From: JBMOJK01 sp049315825
GTDB taxonomy: Bacteria > Patescibacteriota > Gracilibacteria > BD1-5 > UBA2023
NCBI GenBank assembly: GCA_049315825.1
Contig: JBMOJK010000011.1
Coordinates: 1-37,210, forward strand
Length of the DNA stretch: 37,210 bases
Direction: 5' to 3'
Part shown: in pieces, positions 25,175 through 34,442 of the stretch
How the letters are laid out: each line of letters begins with the position of its first letter
Numbering within the stretch: the first letter of the stretch is position 1
Made by a program: the position numbers and the translations under genes
Notes under the pieces: generated by a model
Database searches by the model: none
Told to the model about the DNA's origin: nothing
The model's input: only the letters and a program-made list of their open reading frames with translations

Positions 25175-25510
25175 CTATTTGTTAGAGTTTACTGAACCAG
25201 TGGTAGTTGTTGCACCTGTTGAAGCAGTCGTACCAGTTGCTGTAGCACCTGTGGCTGTCTTAAGACGCTTGAGGATATCAGCCGTCTTTGCATCTGTCGT
25301 CTGTGTAGGAGCAACATATGGTCGAGCCGGAGTTACAATACCGCGAACCGCAAAAAGCGCGTTCGTTACCGCTGAACCAAAAACGAAAAGTACAAGCGCA
25401 CATATTGCGATCATCGAGACTACAATCGTGAAGTATTTTCGGGTTTCAGCTTGAGTTGGCCACACAACGTGGTCGAATTCCTGGAGTGATTCCTGGATGA
25501 ATTTCTTCAT
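25175..25510 (-). CDS. secE: Preprotein translocase subunit SecE, with a long C-terminal tail
   Basis: SecE stabilises the SecY channel. The 111-residue product has the amphipathic helix FIQESLQEFDHVVWPTQAET and a single membrane helix (YFTIVVSMIAICALVLFVFG), as in short bacterial SecE. Unusually, about 50 residues rich in Thr, Ala and Gly follow (TTASTGATTTTGS), which would lie outside the membrane; their role is unknown. The start is the ATG at 25508-25510; an ATG four codons earlier is possible. First gene after the strong promoter at 25556-25583. No UGA codon. Confidence 0.9.
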   Translation of the reverse strand: MKKFIQESLQEFDHVVWPTQAETRKYFTIVVSMIAICALVLFVFGSAVTNALFAVRGIVTPARPYVAPTQTTDAKTADILKRLKTATGATATGTTASTGATTTTGSVNSNK

Positions 25511-25555
25511 GTACAGACACATTAAAAGCTATGCGTTTGTCAACGCTCGGGGCAG

Positions 25556-25583
25556 ATTATAGGGAGAAGTTTTGGCGAGTCAA
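25556..25583 (-). promoter_or_regulatory. Strong promoter of the secE-nusG operon
   Basis: On the minus strand TTGACT (25578-25583), 16 nt spacer, perfect TATAAT (25556-25561). The transcript would start near 25549, with a leader of about 38 nt. The -35 box abuts the terminator of the photolyase operon. Confidence 0.8.
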
Positions 25584-25587
25584 AAAG

Positions 25588-25619
25588 AAGTCCGAGGAGT
25601 TTTTACGCTCTTCGGACTT
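25588..25619 (-). terminator. Terminator of the photolyase operon
   Basis: A 12-bp stem (25588-25599 with 25608-25619, one G-T pair) followed on the minus strand by CTTTTT. Confidence 0.8.
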
Positions 25620-25634
25620 GGATCAAGAATGTAC

Positions 25635-26978
25635 TTAATTCCACTTCGCAATATATGCATCGACGTCGAATTTTTTCTCGCAGCCGTTTCGGTTCATATA
25701 GCGGATTTTCCCGAAGATCGGACGATCGAACCAAGGGCGATCATGGATGCCACAGATCGACCACATGATCCCAGTGTAACCATTGGGGTCACGCCCATCG
25801 AGTTCGTAGCGATCGTTGAGTGTGATGGCGATCCGTATAGCCTCTTCTGGATCTTTGGACCATTCGAGGATTTTCTTGGCCCAGTACATACGCATATAAC
25901 CGTGAATTTTTCCGGTACGAAGCAGTTCATTTTGTGCAGCGTTCCAGAGGGTGTCATGTGTACGCGCTTGATCGAACTGCTCAAGATTATATATATATTC
26001 TCTTGGATCGCCCCAATGCTCAAGCAGTGACTCCTGTGCCCATTTCCACGCACCAGCAAATCAATCATAGTCGGGACAATACAGACAATAATTCTCCGCT
26101 ACTTCACGTCGCACGATGAGCTCTTCGAGAAATACATCCTTCGCTGCTTGTGAGGCCTCGGATCGCTGTACCTCGAGCGCGATCCGTTGGGCACTGATAT
26201 TCCCATAGTGGAGATACGGCGAGAGACCCGACTGTGCATCTGCGTTGGGATCATTGCGAAGCGTGTCGTATTTCGTAAGTCCATCCAGGATAAAATCTCG
26301 AAGCATCACATCCGCTGCTGTTGGACCTGGAGTGATCCAGTTTGCGGGTGAGACCGTTCTGTCAGTCTGCGCATGTGCAAGGATATCCGCGAAGTCTATC
26401 CCCTGCCCTGTTATCGGATCGCCTAGACGATATGATTCATGGGCCGGAAGTTCGTCCAAGAATTCCTCAAGTGCACGATGAATCTTCGGACGGATCGTAG
26501 CTGCTTGGAATTCGATCTTCTGAGAAATAATCCACGCGGGCACGATATTATGCGCATCAACTTCGAGCAATGGAACACTGATATTCGCGGCGACGTATTC
26601 CTTCCAGCGACGCTGGATCTTGAGTGGTGAAAAATCCGTCACCAAGACTCCAGCGCTATGTTCTTGAACAAATGCGACGATATCTTTCTCTGTCTCCGAT
26701 CCTGTAACGATGTGGAAATGTATCCCGAGTGCGAGCGCCTGCGACTCAACTTCCGCGAGGCTCTTGCATTTGAAATCGAGCTGCCTGAGTGTTCCTCAGA
26801 GGAAATTGGGATCGAGGTTATAGACGATATGCAGTTCCTGACCACGCTGTTTGGCGAGTTGTACTGCAAAATACAGCGCCCAGTTGTCATATATTCGCTG
26901 TTCGCGATCCATCCAATACACAATCGGTCCTGATCACTCAGGTGCATCATGCAGCTTGCGGACTCGTTTTATGTTCAT
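25635..26978 (-). CDS. phr: Class II deoxyribodipyrimidine (CPD) photolyase
   Basis: The enzyme repairs UV-induced cyclobutane pyrimidine dimers using light and FAD. The 447-residue product shows class II hallmarks: PIVYWMDREQRIYDNWAL at the N-terminus, LSPYLHYGNISAQR, and near the C-terminus GKIHGYMRMYWAKKILEW, LNDRYELDGRDPNGYTGIMW and FGKIRYMNRNGCEKKFD. Three TGA codons are glycine (26934-26936, 26796-26798, 26061-26063). It starts 4 nt after the DMT transporter gene. Class II enzymes are scattered in bacteria; the recoded codons show that the gene has long been adapted to this code. Confidence 0.95.
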
Positions 26979-26982
26979 GCAG

Positions 26983-27861
26983 CTAACTTACGTGACGAAA
27001 TATTACACCGCCAGCGATACAAAAAGCGATCAATGTTGTTGAAATAACAGTCTTCTTGGTTGGTATATCTGCTAAAAATATCACTCAGAGCACGAGTGCA
27101 AATACGAGGTATAGGAGACTAAAGAGTGATGAGATCGCCACACCAAGTTTTCCGTACAGAGAAAGCGCGGTCACGATTGAGATAAACGCAACTACGCTCG
27201 CGATCACTTGAAGCTGAAAATACGATCGAGTAAGCGTGTGTATTTCTTTGAATTCTTTTTGCACAAGCACGAGCATAAAAGCAATTACGAGCATACCAAT
27301 TGACTCATATACATAGTACCCCATTGCCCCAAGATGGAGTGTCATTTTCACTATGATAATCGTCCCGATCGCCTGAATAAACGAAGCAAGGAGGATCATA
27401 CCAGAATATCGATTGACGACGATTTTACCGTTCTCAATATTTGATACGATCAAAATACCGACTGCAACAAATGTGAGTACAAGTGAGATTGCAGAGATTT
27501 GCTCATTCAAAAGCACGATTGCACACAACACAGAAAATACTTGTCGCATCAGAGAAAATGGCTGAAGCCTTGAAAGTTTCTCATTGAGACATGCGGTACG
27601 CCTCAGTGGATAAGTTACATAGATGAGACCAAGTCAGAGCACATACATTCCAGCGTAGTACCAAGGATCTGCCTCAATCGGGGCAAATTCCATCTTAAAC
27701 ACTCAAAATGCAAGCAATCCACCCAGTAATACCAGATGGGTTGCTCTTGCAAGAATCGTTTGCCAATTATTCCCCATCGTTCGCCTGAGGAGAACCTTTT
27801 GTGAAACCACTCAGCCAATAGCGGTAAAAAGCGACTGAATAAGCGCGATAAAATACACCAT
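26983..27861 (-). CDS. EamA/DMT-family transporter
   Basis: The 292-residue product is almost entirely membrane helices, about ten, in two similar halves, as in EamA drug/metabolite transporters (for example LFTAIGGVVSQKVLLRR early and GIDA-like loop replaced by LNEKLSRLQPFSLMRQVFSV in the middle). Four TGA codons are glycine (27811-27813, 27703-27705, 27634-27636, 27085-27087), all inside or next to membrane segments. The substrate cannot be predicted. It lies between an unknown gene and the photolyase with short gaps, so they are probably one transcript. Confidence 0.8.
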
Positions 27862-27877
27862 ATCTCTCTATCTATAA

Positions 27878-28411
27878 CTATTTACTCAAACTTCTTTTCA
27901 TATCTATCGTATTCTCTTGCACTACTACGAGATTCTTATTCAACATTGTGAAAAACGAGTAGAAAAAATCCAGCGGAGAATGCGCATGTGCATTGGTCAA
28001 CTCAAACAAATGTGTGAGTGCCTGATCGAGCTTTTGAAGTGCATTCGCACGGGCTGTTGGATCAGCAATAGCAGTAAGATATTCATCCTTTGTGAGCCGG
28101 AGATGCACAGGAAGAATGTGGTCAACATTATGCACCTGTTCAATCTCATCAATCTTATCGAATATCTCCTCTACTTCAGTACCTACAATTTCCTGCCCAG
28201 AAAGCATGAGCTCTGCAGTTCCTACTCCGATAAGTCCTCGCTCAACGAGTGATTTAAGGAAACTCAACTGCTTTTGCTGGTCAATCTTTGCAAAGAGCAC
28301 TTCTTTATCTTTCGTGAATTCGAGTGATTTTGCTATTTCAGCCTTTTGTTCGGCTTCGGTTTTTCGGAGTTTTTCAGCATCTTGTGCACCAGGGAGATTT
28401 TCGATCGACAT
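27878..28411 (-). CDS. Hypothetical helical protein (177 aa)
   Basis: I do not recognise a family. The product is charged and helical, with a likely coiled coil at about 10-55 (AEKLRKTEAEQKAEIAKSLE), a glycine-containing turn (ERGLIGVGTAELML) and a C-terminal hydrophobic helix LDFFYSFFTMLNKNLVVV. There is no signal peptide. I start at the ATG at 28409-28411 (MSIENLPG). It begins the operon with the DMT transporter and photolyase and is divergent from radA. No UGA codon, TAG stop. Confidence 0.65.
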   Translation of the reverse strand: MSIENLPGAQDAEKLRKTEAEQKAEIAKSLEFTKDKEVLFAKIDQQKQLSFLKSLVERGLIGVGTAELMLSGQEIVGTEVEEIFDKIDEIEQVHNVDHILPVHLRLTKDEYLTAIADPTARANALQKLDQALTHLFELTNAHAHSPLDFFYSFFTMLNKNLVVVQENTIDMKRSLSK

Positions 28412-28509
28412 AAGTAGAAACAAACGATTTGTCCGCAGTATAGAATAAATCTCAACTTTTTCATATTTTTCATGATTTCTTCCTTCTCTTTCGGATGCAT
28501 TTCACTAAC

Positions 28510-29847
28510 ATGTGGGCCATGTTCATCTGTACAAACTGCAACCACTCTCAGCCAAAATGGTCTGGGAAATGTCCAAACTGCGAGAGCTGGAATACCTTCG
28601 AAGAGCGCGCCGAATCAGCAAAGCGCCCCTGAAAACTCAAAGAATCCGGGACTGTCAAAACCCCGGTCGGTCTTATGACAACTTCCGATGAGGCAACCGC
28701 GCGCACAACACTCTCATCACGAGAGCTCAGTAATGTTCTTGGTGGCGGACTCGTTCCTGGGTCTTTCATACTCCTCTCTGGAGAACCTGGTATCGGAAAG
28801 TCCACACTCGCACTCCAGATCGCTGACTGGCATGCACATGATAGTAATACCAGCCTCTATATTAGTGCCGAGGAAAACGTTGGTCAGATCGCAGGGCGTG
28901 CGAAGCGACTCGGCATCAAAAATCCTGATATCAATCTCCTCTCCGAGTCCATATTCGAGCACATCATCGAGACGATCGAATCGGACAAAAGTGGACTCGT
29001 CATCCTCGACTCGATCTCAGTATTTCAGTCGATCTCGATTGATTCGAATTCGGGGACAGTGAGCCTCATCCGATCAATGGCCGAAGCACTCATGCAGCTC
29101 GCGAAGCGTACTCAGAAAGCGATCATCGTCATCGGACATGTTACTAAGGACGGCTCGATCTCTGGACCAAAGACCCTCGAGCACCTCGTAGATACTGTTC
29201 TCTTCCTTGAGGGATCACGCTACGAGAATTATCGCATCTTGCGCGCCCTCAAAAACCGTTTCGGCCCAACCGATGAGATCGGACTCTTCCGCATGGGAGA
29301 ATCAGGACTCACGGATATCGAAAACCCCGGACTCGAGTTCATCGATGCTGAGCGATCAAAGCTCATCGGCTCAGCGGTCGGCATGACCATCGAAGGTACT
29401 CGCCCACTCGTCATCGAGATCGAAGCACTCACGACCTACACAAAGTTCGGCTATCCAAAGCGTTCAGCTCGTGGTATCCCACAGGGTAAGATCGATCTTC
29501 TACTCGCAGTCCTCTCTAAATACACCGATCTCAAACTTGAGAGCTACGACGTGTACGCTAACATCGGACGCGGTCTCACCGTTGCAGAACCCGGGATCGA
29601 CCTCGCACTCGCAGCGGCCGTGATCTCCAGCAAGAAAAACCTCCCCCTCGGCAATCGTCTCTTTCTCGGAGAGATCTCACTCACTGGACTCGTAAAGCAC
29701 ATCTATTCTCTCGAAAAACGCATCGACGAAGCGATCAAACTTGGCTTCCAAGAAATCTACTACCCAGCAAGCTCCAAGATCAAGAAAAAAGATGGGATCA
29801 AACTCGTACCCGTTTCGAGTGTAGCAGAACTCGGAAAACTACTCTAA
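28510..29847 (+). CDS. radA: DNA repair protein RadA
   Basis: RadA is a RecA-related ATPase that drives branch migration during recombination. The 445-residue product has a four-cysteine zinc finger at the N-terminus (C7, C10, C21, C24; CTNC and CPNC), the RecA core with Walker A GEPGIGKST (about 91-99), the RadA-specific KNRFGPTDEIGLF, and a Lon-like C-terminal domain (GNRLFLGEISLTGLVKHI). One TGA at 28630-28632 is glycine in the linker after the finger; without it the finger would be lost from the annotation. In-frame ATGs at 28495, 28510 and 28519 are all possible starts. Confidence 0.95.
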
Positions 29848-29849
29848 AT

Positions 29850-29877
29850 AAAAACACCCAGTTACTGGGTGTTTTTT
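29850..29877. terminator. Bidirectional terminator between radA and the MFS gene
   Basis: AAAAACACCCAG/CTGGGTGTTTTT stem with a TTA loop. The loop is the TAA stop of the convergent MFS gene (29862-29864). Confidence 0.9.
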
Positions 29878-31040
29878 GTGCTAAATGCCTTGCTCGTCGC
29901 TATGATCAGAAGCGCGAGGATGATCCCCCCACTCAATATCAGTGAAGCACTCTCAGAATACGATTTCACACCGAGTACGAGGTGCATGACGAGGAAGATT
30001 GATATGCTCGCAACAAGTCCGTACACCGCAGCGCCATATGACTTGAGAGGCGAAGTTTCGAGTTTGAGGAAATAGTACCCTTCGACGAGATTCACCGCTA
30101 CTCCGAAGAAGAACCCGATACATACCGCCAAGATCGAGAAGGCAATAATCGAATGCATAGCCGCAAAGAGCTCGATGAGTGGAATACTCGCAAACACGAG
30201 CATTGCAAACACCGCGAGTGAGAAACGGTAAATCTTCCATCTATTTTCCTGCCACTGCATCGAGAGGATATTTCAGACTACACCACCCAGTGTTGCCCAG
30301 AGGAGCAACAAAGATGCTCGTGTATGCGTTTCATGAAAATAATTCACACCCGCCTCTACAAAAATCTGTGCGAGCGCCGTGATTACTGACCACAAAAGTG
30401 CGATCGAGAGAATATACGGAAGATACGCGTGAATAATTTTCACAACCGATGAGACATATCCAGTTGCGTGGATCTTTTCAAGTTTTGGCTCACGGAAAAA
30501 TATCGCAAACGGGATCGCAAGCGCGACTGCATAGAGTAGACCACTCGCTCACTTGATCCCTGCCATTTCTGCGTAATAAGATCCTGCAACCGTACCCACG
30601 ATCGTAAAGATCGTAAACACTACATTCGCCACTCCTGAGATAACCGTATCTGATAGGTGTGTTTCTCAGATTGCAACAGGAAGAAGTACGTTCTTGGTTA
30701 CGAGCCACAGCGCTCAACCCGCACCAACGATACACGATCCTGCAACAAAGTATGCATACTGTACATTGCCAAACAACAGCCCACCGAAGAATCCCCCGAT
30801 ACACAAGAAGATGGCCAAAAGCGTCGTAATTCGAACCCCAAGACGATCCACTAAAATCGGGCCCGCGAAAAATCCAACCGCACTTCCAAGAGACAAGAAT
30901 GCTGAGATCGTTTCGAGATCAAAGCCCTCCGCCCCATGAAATAACGTCCAAAAATACAGCTTGAATGCTGCCACGAAGTAGCTAAGCAGACACAAGAGTA
31001 CAAGCGTGATGAAGAAATTTCGATACGTTGGAAGTTTCAT
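29862..31040 (-). CDS. Major facilitator superfamily (MFS) transporter
   Basis: The 392-residue product has about twelve membrane helices, beginning RNFFITLVLLCLLSYFVAAF, with MFS-type inter-helix loops such as GPILVDRLGVRITTLL between helices 2 and 3 (the conserved D-R-x-G-R-like turn). Four TGA codons are glycine (30714-30716, 30666-30668, 30549-30551, 30273-30275). The substrate is not predictable. It follows the AI-2E family transporter gene by 28 nt and probably shares its transcript. Its stop codon lies in the terminator loop. Confidence 0.85.
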
Positions 31041-31068
31041 GATCGGATGATTATTTGATTCCCGTAGT

Positions 31069-32289
31069 TTATTCTGCGCCGCGCTTTCCAGAACGGGAAA
31101 GGCGAATATTTTTATGAATCGCTTCTTTGGTGCTCGTCTTTGCTGTATCGATGGTATGAGAGATTTTCTTGATCTTATCGACATATAGATCGAGGTCTTT
31201 GATCGTATCTACCGCTATATAGAACATAGGAACACCTACCAGGAGTCCGACAAATCCAAAGAAATGCTCTGAAAGCAAGAGTACCAAGAATGTAATAAAC
31301 ACCGGGAACTCCATATAACTCGAAACAATTTTTGGATTGAGATAGTATGCTTCTACTGCATGTACGATTGCAATCATGATGATGATAGCAGCAATAACAT
31401 TCATCCCGCCGTAGTTGAATCCTATGATCAAGATAGGTACCGATGATATGAAAAATCCAAGCACCGGAATAAATCCAAATATGAATACCACAATTCCAAG
31501 CGTTGCAATAAATGGAAACGAATCTCCTCCATGTATGAAGCTAATTGCCAGCAATCCAATCGTTGTAAGAATCGCATTCACTAAAGCGATAATCGCCTGT
31601 GCCTTGAAAATGAGTCCAAAACCCTTAGAAATCTTGTCCGCAATGACTGCGAACTGATCATAAATGAAAGCAAAATTTCCAGCCTTAATAAGCCCAAAAT
31701 ATCACTCGATACGCTCTCGATCGATAATAAAAACATAACTCAAGATCAGTGCAATCAATACCTTAAAGAGGAAGATACCGATATTTTTTACATTCTCGAA
31801 TACATTTGTAAGCGTAGATTCTACAGCCGCTTTATTGACCACGCTTGTGAACACTTCATCCAATCCAAGATCAAAACTCACTGAGCCCTGAAGAGAGTCT
31901 GCTGCACTCTGAAGTCGCCCCATCATTTGTGGTCCTTCTTTGATTAGACTCTTTGTCTCCTCTATAAGATGCGGGACAAGATTGTAGAAGATCGTTGCAA
32001 TCAGGGTTACAAACCCGATATAAATGATCGTCACCACAATCGGAAGTCTATTGATTTTCACAAGCAGCACTCGGAATCGACTCGCCTTCATTCGTTTAAT
32101 AAGATGCCCGAGGCGCAACTCGATCCATTTTGCAAGATCTAGGAAAAGATACGCAAAGAGGAATGTTATCAAGAAGATGAACAAAAATGACTCAAACGTA
32201 TAGAGTAAAATACCCAAAAGTACCATTGCCACGAATTTCTCGAAGAAATATCGGTTGAAAATAAGTTTGAGGAGGAAAGGTATGCGCAT
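31069..32289 (-). CDS. AI-2E family transporter (PerM/YdiK type)
   Basis: The 406-residue product has the PF01594 layout: hydrophobic helices at the N-terminus (FVAMVLLGILLYTFESFLFI), a long polar extramembrane region in the middle, then a block of helices with GFNYGGMNVIAAIIIM, YYLNPKIVSS and EHFFGFVGLLVGVP. The C-terminus is a basic helical tail. Members include PerM-like permeases and Na+/H+ antiporters as well as the AI-2 exporter TqsA, so export of AI-2 should not be assumed. One TGA is glycine (31702-31704). It lies 9 nt downstream of dnaX. Confidence 0.85.
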
Positions 32290-32298
32290 ACGAAAATT

Positions 32299-33813
32299 TT
32301 AAAATATATCGGCAGCGTCGTGTGCTTCGAGGGCGACTTTTTTCTTCTTTGAGAGACTGAATGCGATCTTTGGCTGAATACCAAAGAGCGATGAAATAGC
32401 ATCTCCGATAAATCCTTGTATATCAGGATTATCGAGCTTCTTTCGCTCGAATTCACTCGAACATCCAAAAGTAAGCACGTCGCCATTGAATGAAAAATCT
32501 CCATTCTTAAGAGCTGCAAGGACAAATCCTTTCCCTGGCTGAGCTTTTACATAGTTCACCAACTCAAGAAGATTGAATACGCTTGAATCGATTTCCGATG
32601 ATGGACCTTCAGCAATAGGAGCAGCCTCGATCGTCTCGACAGCCGGAGCGACTGACAGAGATGGAACCGGAACATCTTCGACTGTATTTATAACAGGAGC
32701 TGGAGTGACCGCGGGGGCTGTTCGTACTGGAGTTGGCGTAGGTGTTGGTTTATATTCAACACGTTCAGTATTGCGAAGTGGCACATCGGACATTGCTGTT
32801 ACCGATGCGATATTCACGAGTGACAGGCTCGTGATCTCCAAGAGCAAGAATGGCTCAGGAAAGTCTCGAAGCTTCCCATATGCTGCTTCGAATGCACGAA
32901 AAATCCGCTCATAAACAGCAAATTGCGGACTCGAGAGTGATTCGACGAGTCGATCACGCATGAAGAACAAAAGCTCATCGAAGAATCTTCGGGCTTCGAT
33001 CGAGCGGTGTTTGAGATCGTTTAACTTCTCAAGAATCTTCACTAAATCCTTGTTTGCAAGTGCTGCGAGGAAATCACTGAGAAATCCTTCGCCTACGAGG
33101 GCGAGATTTTCTTCGATGAATTTGCGGCGAAGCACTCCGCCGATCGCATATTGTTCGAAGAGTGAGATCGCATCACGCATCCCTCACTTGGCAAGTTTTG
33201 CGATGAGGCTGAGACCTTCAGACTCTGCATCAATACGCTCTTGCTCTGCAATGAATGAAAGTCGTGAGATGATGTCCGCCTCGGTAATTCGTCTAAAATC
33301 ATACCGCTGCGTACGAGAAATGATCGTCTCTGGAATCTTGTGGATCTCGGTCGTTGCGAGTATGAATTTCACGTGAGCCGGTGGCTCTTCGAGCGTCTTG
33401 AGCAGTGCGTTAAATGCACCCTTTGAGAGCATATGCACCTCGTCGATGATGTAGACCTTGAATTCTCCAGAATTTGGCTGGAACTGAGCTTTTTCGATCA
33501 TCTCACGAATATTGTCGACACCCGTATTGGACGCCGCGTCGATCTCTATGATATCGATCATACGTGCCTGATCGAATGCCTGACAGTGTTCGCATTTTCC
33601 ACAAGGATTCCCATCTTCTCGAAGATCGAGACAGTTAAAGGCCTTCGCAAGGATGCGGGCAACTGAAGTCTTCCCTGTTCCTCGCGAACCATGAAACAAA
33701 TACGCACCAACGGTACGCTTGTTGCGAAGAGCATTAGAGAGCGCTTCCTTTACAAAAGTTTGACCCAAAAGTGAGTCGAAATCTTTCGGACGATAATCTA
33801 AATATAACGACAT
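32299..33813 (-). CDS. dnaX: DNA polymerase III subunit gamma/tau
   Basis: DnaX is the ATPase core of the clamp loader. The 504-residue product has Walker A GSRGTGKTS (42-50), a zinc module (C61, C71, C74, C77), Walker B VYIIDEVHML, sensor ATTEIHKIPETI, and domain III beyond residue 210. A Pro/Thr/Val-rich linker (about 340-385) leads to a C-terminal tau-like domain. One TGA at 33184-33186 is glycine, in KLAK-G-GMRDA, where DnaX proteins conserve glycine. A promoter ends 6 nt before the ATG, so the mRNA is probably leaderless. It heads the operon with two transporters. Confidence 0.95.
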
Positions 33814-33819
33814 ACGGCA

Positions 33820-33847
33820 ACTCTACAGAATAATGCCCATTTTGCAA
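33820..33847 (-). promoter_or_regulatory. Promoter of dnaX, probably leaderless
   Basis: On the minus strand TTGCAA (33842-33847), 16 nt spacer, TAGAGT (33820-33825); only 6 nt separate the -10 box from the ATG at 33811-33813. Confidence 0.5.
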
Positions 33848-33885
33848 CTTCACGCACCCGTAGGATCACTTGTTGCTTACGTGAG

Positions 33886-33914
33886 TTGACAGGCAAAAAT
33901 AATTATGATTAGAT
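33886..33914 (+). promoter_or_regulatory. Promoter of the 33945 gene
   Basis: A perfect TTGACA (33886-33891), 17 nt spacer and TTAGAT (33909-33914), giving a leader of about 25 nt. Confidence 0.5.
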
Positions 33915-33944
33915 GGAGTGAGTAAGGCTTATTCACTTCTTATT

Positions 33945-34337
33945 ATGTCCCCACAAAGAATACAAGTTCAGTGACAGTCTGGTGTAGAAATGCAGAAAAT
34001 ATTTGCCAGACTTGCAAATCCTCGTTTAGAAAACACTCCAAAAATAGCAGCAACTCAAGTTATAAATAGAACACAGGAGTCTATCAGTCGTGTTCAACAA
34101 AAAACAAAAACAGGAAGGCAAGATACAACACGAATCAATCCTCATACAACCGAAAAAATTGCTATAGCAAATGGCTATCGAGAATGGGGGGCACTAGACG
34201 TTGTTAAAATGATTGCTACAACCGTAGCACTCGGACTTGTGGTAAAGGTATGTGGTCACTATGAAAAACCGAGATGCACAGCATCCGAACTCAATAATCA
34301 TGTACCTTGAGCCGTTCTACACTGTAGAGAGTCCTAA
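33945..34337 (+). CDS. Hypothetical basic small protein (130 aa)
   Basis: I do not recognise a family. The product is basic and Gln/Thr/Arg-rich in its first 80 residues, followed by a short hydrophobic stretch (MIATTVALGLVVKV) and a cysteine-containing end. Two TGA codons (33972-33974 at residue 10 and 34308-34310 at residue 122) are in frame, so the gene continues to TAA at 34335-34337, right at the terminator. It stands alone with its own promoter and terminator between dnaX and pepF. Unlike the other orphan genes it has no clear Shine-Dalgarno sequence. A shorter start at 33990 is possible. Confidence 0.55.
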
Positions 34338-34359
34338 ACACCTCAAACGAGGTGTTTTT
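34336..34359 (+). terminator. Terminator of the 33945 gene
   Basis: AAACACCTC/GAGGTGTTT, 9-bp perfect stem with AAAC loop and T residues. The TAA stop overlaps its left edge. Confidence 0.85.
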
Positions 34360-34389
34360 CTTTGGGCAAGACTTTTAGTTGTGGTCTGA

Positions 34390-34417
34390 TTGCATTTTTG
34401 ACTGAGCCTTGTAGAAT
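34390..34417 (+). promoter_or_regulatory. Promoter of the pepF operon
   Basis: TTGCAT (34390-34395), 16 nt spacer, TAGAAT (34412-34417). The leader would be about 20 nt and has no Shine-Dalgarno sequence. Confidence 0.5.
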
Positions 34418-34442
34418 CTTCTCTTGAATCACTTGCCAAACT

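Noticed and set aside
32299..32360. A-rich run near the end of dnaX as a programmed frameshift site for gamma/tau
   Set aside because: The run is in the wrong phase for the A-AAA-AAG slip and only about 15 codons from the stop, so no gamma-like product would result.
33814..33944. The gap between dnaX and the 33945 gene as a replication origin
   Set aside because: No DnaA-box cluster or A/T-rich unwinding element is visible; the space is explained by two divergent promoters.
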